The notes beneath the pieces were generated by a model. The model was not told where the DNA came from. It made no database searches and saw nothing but the letters and a program-made list of their open reading frames with translations. A DNA stretch of 64,000 nucleotides from Haematococcus lacustris. Lineage: Eukaryota > Chlorophyta > Chlorophyceae > Chlamydomonadales > Haematococcaceae. Positions within the stretch are counted from its first letter, which is position 1. The number at the start of each line of letters is the position of its first letter. The position numbers were made by a program, and so were the translations under genes. Location of the stretch: NCBI GenBank assembly GCA_030144725.1, contig JASKMD010000005.1:4111151-4175150 (forward strand), in the 5' to 3' direction. This document shows, piece after piece, positions 16,634 through 28,600 of this stretch.

Positions 16634-19600
16634 GTGCTCTGTTGCAAGTGCACTTGCCCCAACGTCACCAGGGTGTTCTATGCATGGGTAGCTGTGGGTG
16701 TGTACCAGGGGGAGGATGGGATGGAGGTGGCATGGCGATTGCGTCATGAAGCCTTGCGCCTTAAGGGTAGCCTCACTCGTGCCCCCGAGTACAAGTTGCA
16801 TGCCATTGGGCCAGCCAGTGTGGTGGACAGTCAGTTGAAAGCGGCTTGTGAAGCCAAAGACCTCGCCCTCATTGCTCACTATGGCTGTGTACAGCTTTGT
16901 CAGAAGCGGCACCAGGCTGCGAATGGAGCACCACCGTTCTTCCAAGAGCATGACCAGCAGCCTGCAGCCAGGATGGTGAGGGAGGCCTCAACTCCTCATT
17001 CCCGGTGTCCACCCACCCTCTCAGCAGCTTGTAGCAGTGATGGGCAGGGAGGGGCAGGGCTGCAGGGGCAGGGGGTTGGGCCGGCCCATGAGGTTGCAGA
17101 TCCTGCCCGGTGTCCTCCCACCATCCTGGCAGCTGGCTGCAGCGAGGGGCAGGGAGGGGCAGGGCTGCAGGGGCAGGGGGCTGGGCTGGCGCATGTGGCT
17201 GCAGGTCCTGCCCGGCGTCCTCCCACCATCCTGGCAGGTGGCAGCAGCGAGGGGCAGGGAGGGGCAGGGCTGCAGGGGCAGGGGGCTGGGCTGGCGCATG
17301 TGGCTGCAACTGCCACACAACGCCCGGTGTCCGGCCGCAACGAGGGGCCCGCCACACAATCACTGGAGGTTAGTGGCCATGCATCATATGTGTGTTTGCA
17401 TCACATGTTCATGTAGACCTCCTTGTTGCAGATCTTAGTGCAGGGTGCATGCCCCATGGTGCATGCTATTTTTGTGTGTTTCTCGCAGGGTTCAAGGACA
17501 CAATTGCTGCAGCATCAGAAGGATGATTATTCCCTGGAGTTGGAAGTAGCCGCTATCCGGCACAGCCTACACCTTGCTGGGCTGGGGGCGACACCAAAGC
17601 TGAGCGACAGGTTGGTACTTACAAAGCTCCTCAATACTATACAATGAAATACTTGTACGACAGCAGGTACAATGAAATACTTGTCATGCAGGACCCTTCT
17701 TCCTCTGCCACACAGCCTTACCAGGGAACCTATGTCACCTTCAAACCGCCAAGCTTCATGGTAAGATACCTCAACATCAGCATCAACCATCGCTCACATG
17801 CGCTTATATGCACTACTTCTCACTTGCACTCAAGTCAGATGCCCCCTTTGTTGTGCGTGCAGCATTCTATCGGTCAACGGGCAGCTGCGGCAATTCAATG
17901 ACACATGGGCTCGTGACTCATGCCCTCCTTACCTACCGGCTGTCCGCTTGCCGGCCGCCTTTCACCACCTCCCAGCACCGAACCAACACCCTACTCAATT
18001 CCTCCAAGCATCAGCCCCACCCCTCCTCCAACCCCTCCTCCTACATCCACCACCCCCCCCGCTAGCGCCCCCTTTCCCGCATATGCCCACCCTCCCTCCG
18101 CAGCCCCTCCCCCTCCTCCTGCAGCTGCAGCTGCCATCCTTTCATCCACACCCGCAGCTGACACCCCCTCTGCAGCCCCACTTTGCCCCACTGCTGGTGC
18201 ATCCGTCGCTGCCGCTGCCACCTCCTCCACCCTCTGCGCCTCTACCAGCCCGGGTGAAGGCAAACGTGGATGAGGCAGCAGAGGCATTGCGGCGGCAGGT
18301 GCGCCACCTGCGACTGCAGCTAACAAGGCAGCGGTCCACCTCTGTGATCATGCCAAGCAGCAAGCATGCAACCATTGCCAAGCTTGCCGTCAAGCATGTG
18401 AAAAGCCCACATCACATGAGGCAGCTGCTAAGCACAGCAGGACTCCTGGCAGCAGGGCAGGGAAAGGGTGGTAGATGTAACAAGGCGAGGGCAGCAGCGG
18501 GTAGCATTACCCAGTCACAGCCAGGGCAGCTTCTGCACCTAGAGGAGCCACGCAAGGGAGCAGGGCCCAGAGGCTGGTTTGACCCGCAACACTTCATGAG
18601 AGCCTTAAAGATGAAGGTCGACACTGGGCTCTCCTTCAACGCAATGCCCAAAGCGTTGCATGGCGCCTTTGCTGTTATGGCTGCTGGACAACAACTGGCG
18701 GTGTCCGTCCCAAGTGCCAGGACTTATGGCCGCGGCACGGAGGCTATTGCCCATGCAGTCACCAAGGGACAAGCACGTGAGTAGTGCATGAACCACCCAC
18801 TGATGTAGTACAACTCTTGACTTGGCACGTGAGTTGATCAACACACCCTCCATCTATGCCACCCTCCATGACACCCTCTATGCCACCCACCATGACCCAC
18901 CCTCCATGCTCTGTTGTTGTGCAGGAGATGCCAGGCACATAGGCTACGGTGCCTTAGCATGGGATGGGAAGGCTAAGAGGGGCAAAGAACTGCTGGTGCT
19001 GAAATGCCAGCATGCAATGCCCATGCCTGGCCCACCCTCTGGCCCACCCGCTGCCCCACCCTCTGGCACACCCGCTGGCCCACCCGCTGCCCCACCCGCT
19101 GCCCCACCCGCTGGCCCACCCGCTGCCCCACCCACTGCCCCACCCGCTGCCCCACCCGCTGGCCCACCCGCTGCCCCACCCGCTGCCCCACCCACTGCCC
19201 CACCCGCTGGCCCACCCGCTGCCCCACCCGCTGCCCCACCCGCTGGCCCTGCACCACCCGCTGATGCCCACCCACCATACCAAGTCGTTACGACTGCCGG
19301 CCACCCACTGGAGTTCACGGTTGGCTGCTTCCGCCCCTCAAGCAAGACTGCCTTGTCACAGGCAGCAGCAATCAAGCAGTGCATGGTGGCTGTTGGGCTT
19401 TGGGGCTTGAGGGTTTTGTTTGTGGTGGTGGACAGCTGCAACGCCAACGTCGGCATCCACAACAGCGTTGCGACCCACTTGTCCAACATGCTTCAAGACG
19501 AGGGCATCCAGGATCACCCCGTCTATGCCATCCACTGTCTCTGTCACATCCTGCACAACACAGCCAAGCACGCCTTTGAGTCAGCGGGACAGAGTCAGTT

Positions 19601-19751
19601 GTATCAACGGACAGGCTACAACACAGCTCTGTTCTGGGTGCTTGACCACATCAGTGCAGAGTTGCGCAAGGACCTGGTTGGGGTGCTGGAACCTTGGCAT
19701 GCCTTCCTGCAGCCGAATAGGATAGCACATGGTGGTAGTGAGAGGACATGA
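16634..19751 (+). CDS. Family B transposase-like protein (RNase H-fold candidate)
   Basis: Multi-exon gene; approximate exons 16634-16975, 17490-17611, 17692-17760, 17862-18778 and 18925-19751. The N-terminus has a Cys/His module: CCKCTCPN, VVDSQLKAACEAKDLALIAH, CVQLCQKRH. The middle is Pro-rich, then a helical basic stretch and HLEEPRKGAGPRGWFDP with a KVDTGLSFNAMPKALHG motif, which B2 shares. The last exon has a 12-bp-repeat Pro/Ala run, then LFVVVDSCNANVGIHNSV followed by IHCLCHILHNTAKHAF. A D..N strand before a C..H motif resembles the second catalytic Asp and CxxH region of hAT-like transposases, but no third acidic residue could be placed. The final 25 residues are read from the right TIR, antisense to the left one. 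Exon limits are tentative. Confidence 0.5.
17035..17300. repeat. About 105-bp tandem repeat, three units
   Basis: Three imperfect copies of a block containing GGGGCAGGGAGGGGCAGGGC and TGTCCTCCCACCATCCTGGC, after the first B1 transposase exon. Open on several frames but low in complexity. Confidence 0.8.
19030..19255. repeat. 12-bp tandem repeat, CCACCCGCTGCC/CCACCCGCTGGC
   Basis: About 18 units inside the last B1 transposase exon, encoding a Pro-Pro-Ala-Gly-rich linker just before the RNase H-like region. Confidence 0.9.
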
Positions 19752-20420
19752 GGTTGTGGGATTGCATACCCATGTTGGTGCTGAACGCATCGTCAGTGCC
19801 AAATGAAACTTGGGCTATACTTTCATTTGCATGCAAACAGGCCACAGGCTAAGAGGCATACCATTTTATTAGTTGCCATGGCTGTGGCATGGCTGGGCGT
19901 GCCATGGGCTTGCTGTGAAGCTGACACTCACACCTCACTTGCATGTTGCAGTAACCTTACCTATAGTGTAGATGTGCTTGCAACGGACACATCTGTGTGA
20001 CAATGGTCGCGGATGGAGCCCTGGCTAGTGCCTGGCGCCGGTCACAGGAACACCGAATTCCGGTCAGTCGAGGCATGGGGCATGTCGCTTTTGATGGTGC
20101 TGCGCCACTTACCAGATATAACTAGGACTATAGATGCACCTCCCGCCACCGTCGCGCTCGACTGGACCGTCACGTGATGCTGCACGGTGCTGCGATAGGC
20201 ATTCAGACCCGTACGACCTTACAACAGCTAGCACCCAATAGCAAGCTTGCGTCTCAAGCACATTTGATGTGGAGGGCGCAACAGGCTTCAGGTCAGGCAC
20301 AACCATCAGCGGGATACAGCGCAAAAGGACGATTGCAACGCACCAGGCGCAACTGCTATCCGTGGCCTATGGGCTCCGTTCGTCAAAATTTGAATTTTCC
20401 TCAGGGCGTGTCACAGCTGA
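19680..20420 (-). repeat. B1 right terminal inverted repeat
   Basis: Inverse partner of 15888-16625. Its inner end codes for the C-terminus of the transposase (VGVLEPWHAFLQPNRIAHGG) on the plus strand. Confidence 0.85.
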
Positions 20421-20874
20421 CCTTCACCCACCTCATCCTACTGCATACACTCACAGCCATACCTGCAACCCCTGCCTACAACTTCCGTTAGTGCTATGAA
20501 GAGTCTTGCAAGTCTCAAGCCAGACAGTGCATGACCCCTGCTGGGCCTCCCTGCCAGGCGGTCGGAGTTTTTTTTCTACTAGGGACGCACTAGGCCCTCC
20601 CTTCGCTGTGTGAACCCCTCCCTTCACTTCTCTCCCTTTACCACTCTCCTTCCCTTCCCTCCCTTCTCTCCTCCAGGACCAGCACTTTCACCAAACACAC
20701 CAACCCAGACGCTCCCAGCTGACCTAAGCAGAGAGACGGCTACTGACATGAGAGCCTAACAGCTGTTTGCCTCTGGCCAAGTGCCAGCTACTACTACGCC
20801 ATGACAGTGAGTGGCATGATGAGCTGACGTGAGTAAGCTGAAGAGTTGACAGTGAACACACCTAAAGCCAAGTG
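20421..20874. other. Intergenic stretch without a gene
   Basis: Separates B1 from the 3' end of the minus-strand coiled-coil gene. It holds an eight-T run (about 20569) and CT-rich sequence (20605-20680); no domain-bearing frame seen. Confidence 0.6.
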
Positions 20875-23494
20875 TCAGCTGACCGCCTGCAGCTGCAACA
20901 GGGTCTGTCCACCTGAACACCCCACCTGCAGCGCCTGAGCCCGCAGCTGCATGTCCTCCAGCCGGTGCTCTACACCACTGAGCACTGGCAGCACCGCCTT
21001 GCCCATGGCCATGCTGGCCTGCTGGGCACGCAGCAGCTCAGCCGCCAGGGCACGCAGCTGCAGCTCAAGCTCAGCGCTGCGAGCTCGCTCTGCCAGTAGA
21101 GAGGCTTCAACGGCCGCCAGCGCCCCTGAGCGGGCAGGTGGGCAGGCAGAGGGTTGCGGTGGGTAACCAGGGTGGATAAGCAGGTTGGGCAGGCAGCCAG
21201 GCAGGCAGGCAGGCATCTAGGGCAGGCAGGCAGGCATGACGGTGATGAGACAAGGGCAGAGCAACATTTTGCCATGCCATCACATTCCCCTGGCTTCCAG
21301 AGCAGCAGCCCAACACAACAACCAGCAGCCATATGACCAGGAAGCACAGGCTTGTTAGCCTGGTACCAGCACCGCTGCCTGTATAGCTGCCTTCACTGCT
21401 CACTCATGGGTCTAACCCTGACCAGCTCACCTGGGGCTGATGACCTGGCAGCGCCCGGCTGCTTGCCCCTTGCCTGCTGGCCTGCGGCACTGCTGCCCCA
21501 TGATGACGCCTCCTCAAGCATTTCTTTGAGCCGTTCCACCTGCATGCCAAGTGCATGGACAGAGATGGAGGGTGTAGGCCAGTGATTTTGTCTTTGCCCA
21601 TGTGCTTGACTACAGCTAAAACTGACATGGCTCAGGTTCATGTCCTGAGCTTCCTAGCTCCACCTTACTTCAACACATGGCACGTAAAGGGTGTAGCCTA
21701 GGGCCTACCAGCCCATCACAGTCTCGCCCACTGCCCCACAGCCACTACTCCAGGCCACTGCCCACACCACACCACCTGCCCACTGGTCCCTGACCCAGCC
21801 CCCTTCATGGCACCTGCTGCTGACCTGACCCCCACTGCCCACCTGGCCAAAGCTGTCTTGAGCTGTCGCTTCCCAGGCCGCCGCCAGCTGCCTGAGCTGC
21901 TCTGCCTCATCCCCCACCGCCTTGTGCTCAGCACCAAGCTTGTCCAGCTCTTCCCACTGCCGGTCCACTTGCTGCAGCAGCTTATCGCGGCTGGCTTTCA
22001 GGCGCGTGACCTGCACAGGGCAGCAGACCAGGCAGTAGTCAGCAAACAAGTGGCAACTGCAGGCATGCAGCTAAGTGGCTGTGGAGGGGAGGAAGGGACG
22101 ACTGGATGGCACAGGCAGCAGTGCTGTGCAAGGTCTGCACATGCGTTGCTCCGAGTTGGTCAGTTCTTTCACGTTCAGAGAAAGAATTAAAGGGGCGCGC
22201 AGGGGGAGGAAGAGAAGGGCTACGACAGGTCCCTAGCATCCCCTGAGCTCCTAGTGCTGCTCTGCTGTGTTGGCAGGAGCCTAAAAGCAGGTGCAGGAGC
22301 CAGGTGCCAGCGCCTTGCCCAGGCCTTAGGGTGGCAGCAGGTGCTGGGCACAGCAAGGCTGCTGCTGGCTGCCCAGCTCATCAAGGTAGGGTGCCAACAG
22401 CTGGGTGACACTAGCTGGGTGCTGCGGCACCTGCCCCTGAGGCCTACCTGCAGCTGCAGGCGCTCCAGCTCAAAGCGGGTCACCTCTAAGTCCTCAGTGC
22501 AACTGTCTGACGCAGCCCCTGAGCTGAGAGCATGCCCATGACCCACGCCTGGGCCAGGCTGCCACCCTGGTGGCCCTGGGCTGGTGGGCACCTGAGGGGT
22601 GGAGGCAGCTGTCTGAGCAGAGGCAGACCCTGGAAGCTGCCCAGGGGCGGGTAGGGAGTTTGGGGCCTGTCTGTCATGGCCTGCACGCTTGTCTACAGCT
22701 TGGGGGTCGGGCACAGGCTGACGCTGCGGCCTAGGGCCATCTGCAGCAGATGTTGCTTGTGCCAGGTGCAGCTCAAGGCGGGTTATGGTCTGTTTGAACT
22801 GGTCAATTTCAGTTGCGTGCTGCTGCTGTGTGTCTCTCAACCGCAGGTCTGCAGCGCTCAGGGATTGCTGCAACAACACGGTTTGGCTGCGCTGGTACTC
22901 TAGCTGAGACACCAGGTCGGCCAGCTCGCTGCTGCTGCCACGTGCTGGGGCCGCTGGGTTCACAGCCCCTCCGTGCTGTAAGGCATTGATCTCAGCGCGC
23001 AATGCTGCTGACTCCTCCTCTGCCCGCAGCTGCTCCTGCTCAGCATCAGAGACGGCCTTTTGTGCCACGCGTAGTGCAGCAGACAAGTCATCCTTTTGCT
23101 TCTGCTGCCTGCTACGCTCTGCCTCGAGAGCAGCCTTCGCATCTTCGAGGGAGAGGCGGGCCTGCCGTTCCACGGCCAGCTCCTGCTCAAGGATGCGACG
23201 GGCATTGAGGCTGAGAGCTAGCTCCTGCTGCTGCCGGAGGCTGTCCTGCTTGAGCCGGTCAAACTCAGCCTCGATGCCTTGCAACCGTGCAACCTCCGCC
23301 TGGTGTGCTGCGAGTTGTTTTCCCAACAGTGCAACCTGCTCCCTTAGAGCCTCTTTTTCTTTTGACAGCGATTCAGCTGCCCGCCGTTGCTCCTCGGCGA
23401 CACGACGTTGGCCATACAGATCTGAGCGCAGGTTGGATATCTCTTGCTGCGCCTCTTGAAGCAGCAGCTGCTGCACGGCGGGCCCGCCCTCCAT
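20875..23494 (-). CDS. Coiled-coil protein, about 524 aa, function unknown
   Basis: Four exons chain in exact phase: 23494-22448, 22010-21843, 21539-21431 and 21125-20875 (stop TGA). Residues 1-215 are nearly continuous heptad-rich helix (LLLQEAQQEISNLRSDLYGQ to AALRAEINALQ), followed by a second coil around SELADLVSQLEYQRSQTVLL, a Pro/Gly-rich linker (about 255-335), and three short exons that are again coil-forming (VTRLKASRDKLLQQVDRQWE; VERLKEMLEEA; LLAERARSAELELQLRAL). No enzymatic motif, signal peptide or membrane segment is seen. Such proteins are often cytoskeletal, centriolar or tethering factors, but nothing here identifies which. It lies 2.1 kb downstream of, and in the same orientation as, the larger coiled-coil gene (37372-25635); the two look like separate genes. 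Confidence 0.8.
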
Positions 23495-24113
23495 TTGCCC
23501 GCCAAATACCCTAATGGCAGGCTACGGCATCATTCAGCGTAGTGGTGCGTACGCGGGTCGGGAGACGTCAAGCAACAGTTTCCGGGCATGTGAAAATGAC
23601 ATCACGCACAACCCTGGGAGAAGTACACGCACGCGAACTCATTATTAGTCATTACCCATTTGCCCACTACTGTAATAAACACCTCACTCCTGGAAAGATG
23701 CCACATGATCCGTTGCTCCTATGTTGCGGGTTGGGAGACGTGCGTGTGACAAACATGGAAATCCGTAGTATTTGTAGCGGCCTCGCGTCGCTCTTGTTTA
23801 TGGTGACTCACGGGGGCGCGACCGATCATATGACTTGCTGAGGAATTGGTCATATGACTGAATATGATGGCTTAAAGATGTGATATGACCGGGTCTGTAG
23901 TCAAGAGGATAGTGTGGCAGATCGCCACACTAACCCACCTGGGAACCCCGAGTGTAAAGAGGGTTTGACGTCCTCCAAACTAGTGTCACTCTCAGTTGCA
24001 GTTAGTAACACTCCTCTACTCTCCGTCAAACTAGATTCGACATGTGTGTGACAAGCATGAAAATCCGTAGTATTTGTAGCTGCCGCACGTTGCTATTGTT
24101 TATGGCGAGTAGT

Positions 24114-24196
24114 CTGTCAGTAGCTTTACAATGATGAGCTCGCAGCCTGTGTTTGATTACAACTCATGCATTATTTTGGTGTAGCATGAGGGCTGT
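24114..24196 (+). repeat. SINE-like tRNA-related repeat, copy 2
   Basis: Aligns with the minus strand of 11780-11862: CTGTCAGTAGC, TTTACAATGATGAGCTCGCA, then TTATTTTGGTGTAGCATGAG. The B-box region is degraded here (GTTTGATTACAAC). Confidence 0.55.
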
Positions 24197-24239
24197 AGCT
24201 GCTGCTCTTGGCTGCTGCTCTTGCTTTCTGCTCATGGCT

Positions 24240-24448
24240 GCAGGGGAGGGGAGGGGAGGGGAGGGGTAGAGGGGAGGGGTAGAGGGGAGGGGTAGAGGGG
24301 AGGGGTAGAGGGGAGGGGTAGAGGGGAGGGGTAGAGGGGAGGGGTAGAGGGGAGGGGTAGAGGGGAGGGGTAGAGGGGAGGGGTAGAGGGGAGGGGTAGA
24401 GGGGAGGGGTAGAGGGGAGGGGTAGAGGGGAGGGGAGGGGAGGGGCTT
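24240..24448. repeat. 14-bp minisatellite, GGGGAGGGGTAGAG
   Basis: About 13 perfect units bordered by GGGGA repeats on both sides. It is almost purely purine on the plus strand and intergenic. Confidence 0.95.
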
Positions 24449-25634
24449 GGGAGGTGATGGTGGTGGTGCTTTGGGGGGAGGTGGGGGTGCTTGCTCCAGG
24501 CTGCAAGGTAGTGAGGTTTAGAATGAAGGTGAGTGTGGTTGTTTTGGAAGAGGGGGATAGGTGTGCCCAAAGAAAAGAAGTGCAGCAAAGATGTTCATGC
24601 AAGAAGTGCTCCTGGCTGCTCCTTGCTGCGCTGCCTAGCTGCTTCCCTTGGCTGCACTTCCTGGCTCTTGCGCTAATGTTGTGCAGAGACACGAGTAGTG
24701 GGCATGTTAGACATGGGCAAGGTGCAAGGTGCAAGGTGCGGGGGCATCCTCCTAATCCTCTTCCTCATCGATCTCCGATGGAGCCCCGTCCTAGCAAACG
24801 ACAAGTTGTTATCTCGCTAGCTAGTTCACAGCGCACCTTTCACTTTGCTATTCTTCCTCTTGCTCCTTTCGCTGGACCTTGGCGCATGTTTGCTATGGCT
24901 GGTCGCTGTGAGCTTCAAGCCACACAGTCTATCATCAATGGTGGCTGCTGGCAGGCGACGGCTGGCTGGCTTGTAGCTGCGATTTGCTGTTGGCTGCTCC
25001 TGGCTGCTCCTGGCTGCTATGTGCATCATGCCAGTTTGGCGGGGCAGTCTCATTTCCTTCGCGGTCCCTCAGCGAAACCTTCGAGTGTGACATGCGAGTT
25101 GGCGCATCGGATGTGCACTGGCACCAAGGACTTGAGGCTGTAACATAGCTTGCACAGGCACAAAACCTTGGGCTGGTTTGCTTTGGTGTCTTTCTCTGAC
25201 TAATGTGCATGATGATGCCACACTAGTTAAACTAGGTTCGTTCAACTCGACTAGATGGCCTTAAACTAGGTTAAGTCCGATAACTGACTAGTTTGGTCGT
25301 TTAACTCATGTACCCCTGGTGTAGGGGTAGGTATCAGGAGTTGCTTCTATGTTATCCTCCCGCGATGCAACTATGGCTGGGCACTTATAGTTGGGCACTG
25401 CACACTTTCAATTGACCAGGCACTCTCACTGCAAGCGCTAAGTACACGGTGGAAGGTATGAGACTACCCACCCACTCTGGAATCCATTTTAAGGGCTTTG
25501 CTTGACACCCCCAGGTGTGGTTTGCAACAGACTTTACACCTCAACAGCACCCAGCGCTGCCAACACCGCATTGCCCATGCTGGCCTGCTGGGTCCATGCT
25601 TGCCTGTACACCACAGAAGCCATTAAGCCAGAAC

Positions 25635-28600
25635 CTACCCTCCACCTCGACATCTTTGCGGCGATGTGTACGGACTGTGCAAGGCGTTGACCCCGCCAGA
25701 GCGCCGGCCGCCTCGCCCAACGCTGAGCGCAGACGGGACAGAGCCAGCAGGCGCCAGTGTAGGAAACAGAGTGGCGGAGCCAGGGCGCGCACTAGGCACG
25801 AGGTGGCCGCGGTCTTCTACCCAACCGGCTGACTGCGGCCTAGCAACGGGCCGCGGAGCCGCAGGCCCGCCTTGGAGCACCGCCGCTGTCACCCGGGCGA
25901 CGAGGGCCGCACCCTGGGACATCCTGCCTGTCCCGCTCATCCCGCCGGAGGTGATTGCGGGGGGGCAGTGCGGGCTAGTGCTGCGCGAGGTGTGATGTGC
26001 TGGCCACGCGTGTGACTGCGTAAATGACGCACTTTCTGCGGCGCTGAGGTAGCCCATGGTTTGCAGCTGTTGCACATGCAGGAGGTGCTGCGCATGCTGC
26101 ATGTGCTGCGCGGCTTGATGAGAGGCTGGCACTAAAGGGGGCCGCTGCCTTGCTCTGTCTGTTTGTGATGGTTGCGACACCTGACGTTGATGCTGCTGCT
26201 GCCGTTCGTTCGGCTGATGCGATGGTAACGGTGGCAACGGCGACGGCAGCACTGTCGCAGGCTGTGGCTGAGCTTGATGTTCAGCTGCATTGGAGGGTGG
26301 GGCACCAGGCACTGCTGCAGCAGTTGCAGTTGCAGCTTCAGCTGCTACTGCACCATATCCTGGCCACTGGCACTGCATCCGATGCTGTACCTGGCCCTGA
26401 GGCTCCACTTGGCTGCTCGCACCAAACCCTGACTGTGCCTCTGCTCCTGCCTCTGCCCCCGTCCCCGCCCCCGCAGCCCCCGCCCCTGCCTCTTCCCCTG
26501 TTTCTGCCCCTGCCCCTGCCACCGCCTCTGCCTCTACCCCTACCTTTCTATGCCCTCCCACACCTCCTAACCCTGATGCATTGTTTGCCCGTGCTACTGC
26601 CCCTAAGCATGTGCGCTGCCCCCTCGGCCTCTCCCCTGCCCTGCCCTGCTTTCCCCGCCCCGCTCCCCTGCCATCCCTGCTGTTCTGCTGCCCAAGGAGG
26701 CGCCCAGGCAGTCGGGCAGTAGCTTGTGCATTGTCCATGAGGGCGCGCAGGGGTGCTGCTGGACCCGCCCACCTCTCACCCCTGCCCCTCCCCTGGCCCT
26801 CACCCTGGCCCCGCGGCCCGCCTGCGCCCCTGGCCCTGAGGGAGGGGAGGTCACAGGACTGCAGCATGTCCAACACAGCGGCAAGGTCGTCACTCAGGGC
26901 CAGATCAGGGGTGGCACAGCCATGTAGCACCCCTGCCACCCCACCCTGCCCCTCCACCTCCTGCTCCTCCTCCTGCACCTCCTCCTGCACCTCCTCCTCT
27001 GGTCTCAGCTGCTCCCTCAGAAGCTGCTCCCTCTGATCCGGCCTCTCACCCCCTCCCTGACAGAGGTCTGGCCTGCCCTGATGACTGGGCTGCTGCCCTC
27101 CTGAAAGGCCAGGCAGCAGCTGCCTATGAGTCGCCCTGTCTGCCTGCCCATGCAGTGCCCCTCCCTCACCCCAGCGTGACGAGCCCCCGCCTGCACCCTG
27201 ACCAGCCGCCGCCGGGGCACTAGGGTCAGGCAGGGTGCCTAATGAGCTTGCCCCTGCATGGCCTGCCTGGCCCCCATGTGCCGGGTGGAGCGGTGCTGGG
27301 TCAAGGCCTTGATCCAGGCCGGTTTGGGTCAGCTGCCCCTTTGTCAGGGGCAGGGAGTCGGGGAGCGAGACAGGCTGGTTGGTGCTTGCTTGACTGCTAG
27401 GAGCATTTTGGCTGACACTGCCTAAGCCCCACAGAGCTGGGTAGCCAGGGGGTGTAGCATGCACCCCCCCCTGCTGCCATCCTTGCCGGCCCCCCTGCTG
27501 ACCCCCCTGCTGACCCCCCTGCTGTCCCACCTGCAGGCCCCCCTGATCTGCCAGCTGCTGCAGGCCCAGGTGCTGCTGCCCCAGTTCCAGATGCTGCTCA
27601 ATCGGTGGCCCAGGGCCTGTGCAGAAGCAGGTGGCTGGACCTGGGTTCAAGTCCTGCCTGGGGCGGGAGCCAGCATCAGCATCAGTGGGGGAGCAGGGCT
27701 GGGAAGGAAAGAAGCTTGGCTCGGGGTATGGGCCAGGGTCAGCCAGGCTGGCAGGATGAGACAGCTGTGGACTGACAGCAGCGCCAGCCATGCTGCTGAC
27801 CTCTGCTGTGGGGGGTGTGACCGGGGTGTGTGAGATCAGGCCGCCCATGGAGTGGGAGGAGGAGGGGGTGGGGGAGGGGGAGCGGGGTGGCATGGTGAAG
27901 GAGCTGCAGGCAGAATTGCAGCGGCGGCGGGGCAGGTATGCCAGAAAGGTGCGAGCGCTGCCAGGGCTGCCCTTGCCACTGGCCTGCGGAGGGGGGCAGC
28001 AGAGGGAGGGTGAGAAGCAGCAGGTGAGGGGTGGGTGCGAGGCTCGGAGCCGTCACACAGGAAGCAGGCAGGCAGGCATACAGGCAGGGGACAAAGAGGT
28101 CAAAGGGGGCAAGGGCCGGGTGTCTCATGGAATGGTACATCTGAGGGGCCAGGGCTTCAGGGGCTGCCTGGTGGTCACTGGCTGCTCAACATCCGCTCAT
28201 GCACCTAGTTCTGGTGGCGATCGTGGCACGCCCGCTGTCACACCACCCTTGGTGCTGGTGCAAGCTCGGCCACTATCACCGGCCTGCAGCCCTCACGAGC
28301 CGATGTGGAGCCCACCGGGGGGAGGGAGTCTCAGTGGTGGTGGCTAGGTGCCAGGGCCTGCCTGGGGGGAGAGGGAGTATGGTGCGCCCAAGGTGGTGGG
28401 GCATGGGGTGGGGTACGGGGAGGGGCTGCCCCTAGGAGTGAGGATGTGGGGGAAGGGTGGTGTGAGAGCGGGCGTACCACGATCGCCACCAGAACTAGGT
28501 GCATGGGCGGATGTTCAGCAGGCAGTGACCACCAGGCAGCCCCCTGGATGCTGCGTCCCCCGCCCTTGAACCCTGGCCAACCCCCCTGCACTCTCTTCCC

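Larger units (their letters stand above)
15888..20420 (+). mobile_element. Family B DNA transposon, long-TIR copy (B1)
   Basis: A 4,533-bp element whose ends begin TCAGCTGTGACACG, flanked by the 7-bp duplication CCTTCAC (15881-15887 and 20421-20427). The terminal inverted repeats are very long: 15888 to about 16625 and about 19680 to 20420. The outer 200 bp are diverged; from about 16125 (ATCACGTGAC) inwards they are highly similar. It carries a multi-exon transposase-like gene (16634-19751). B2 (39173-42234) has the same termini and a different 7-bp duplication, CCGCAAG, so the duplication size is a family trait. I cannot match TIR, duplication size and protein to a named superfamily. Confidence 0.85.
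23495..25634. other. Intergenic region with dispersed repeats, no gene
   Basis: A roughly 62-bp direct repeat occurs at 23744-23805 and 24045-24108 (core AATCCGTAGTATTTGTAG). A SINE-like copy follows at 24114-24196 and a purine-rich minisatellite at 24240-24448. The 24850-25100 stretch repeats GGCTGCTCCTGGCTGCT. AT-rich AAACTAGGTT motifs near 25230-25290 resemble one another. No frame carries a recognisable domain. Confidence 0.6.
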
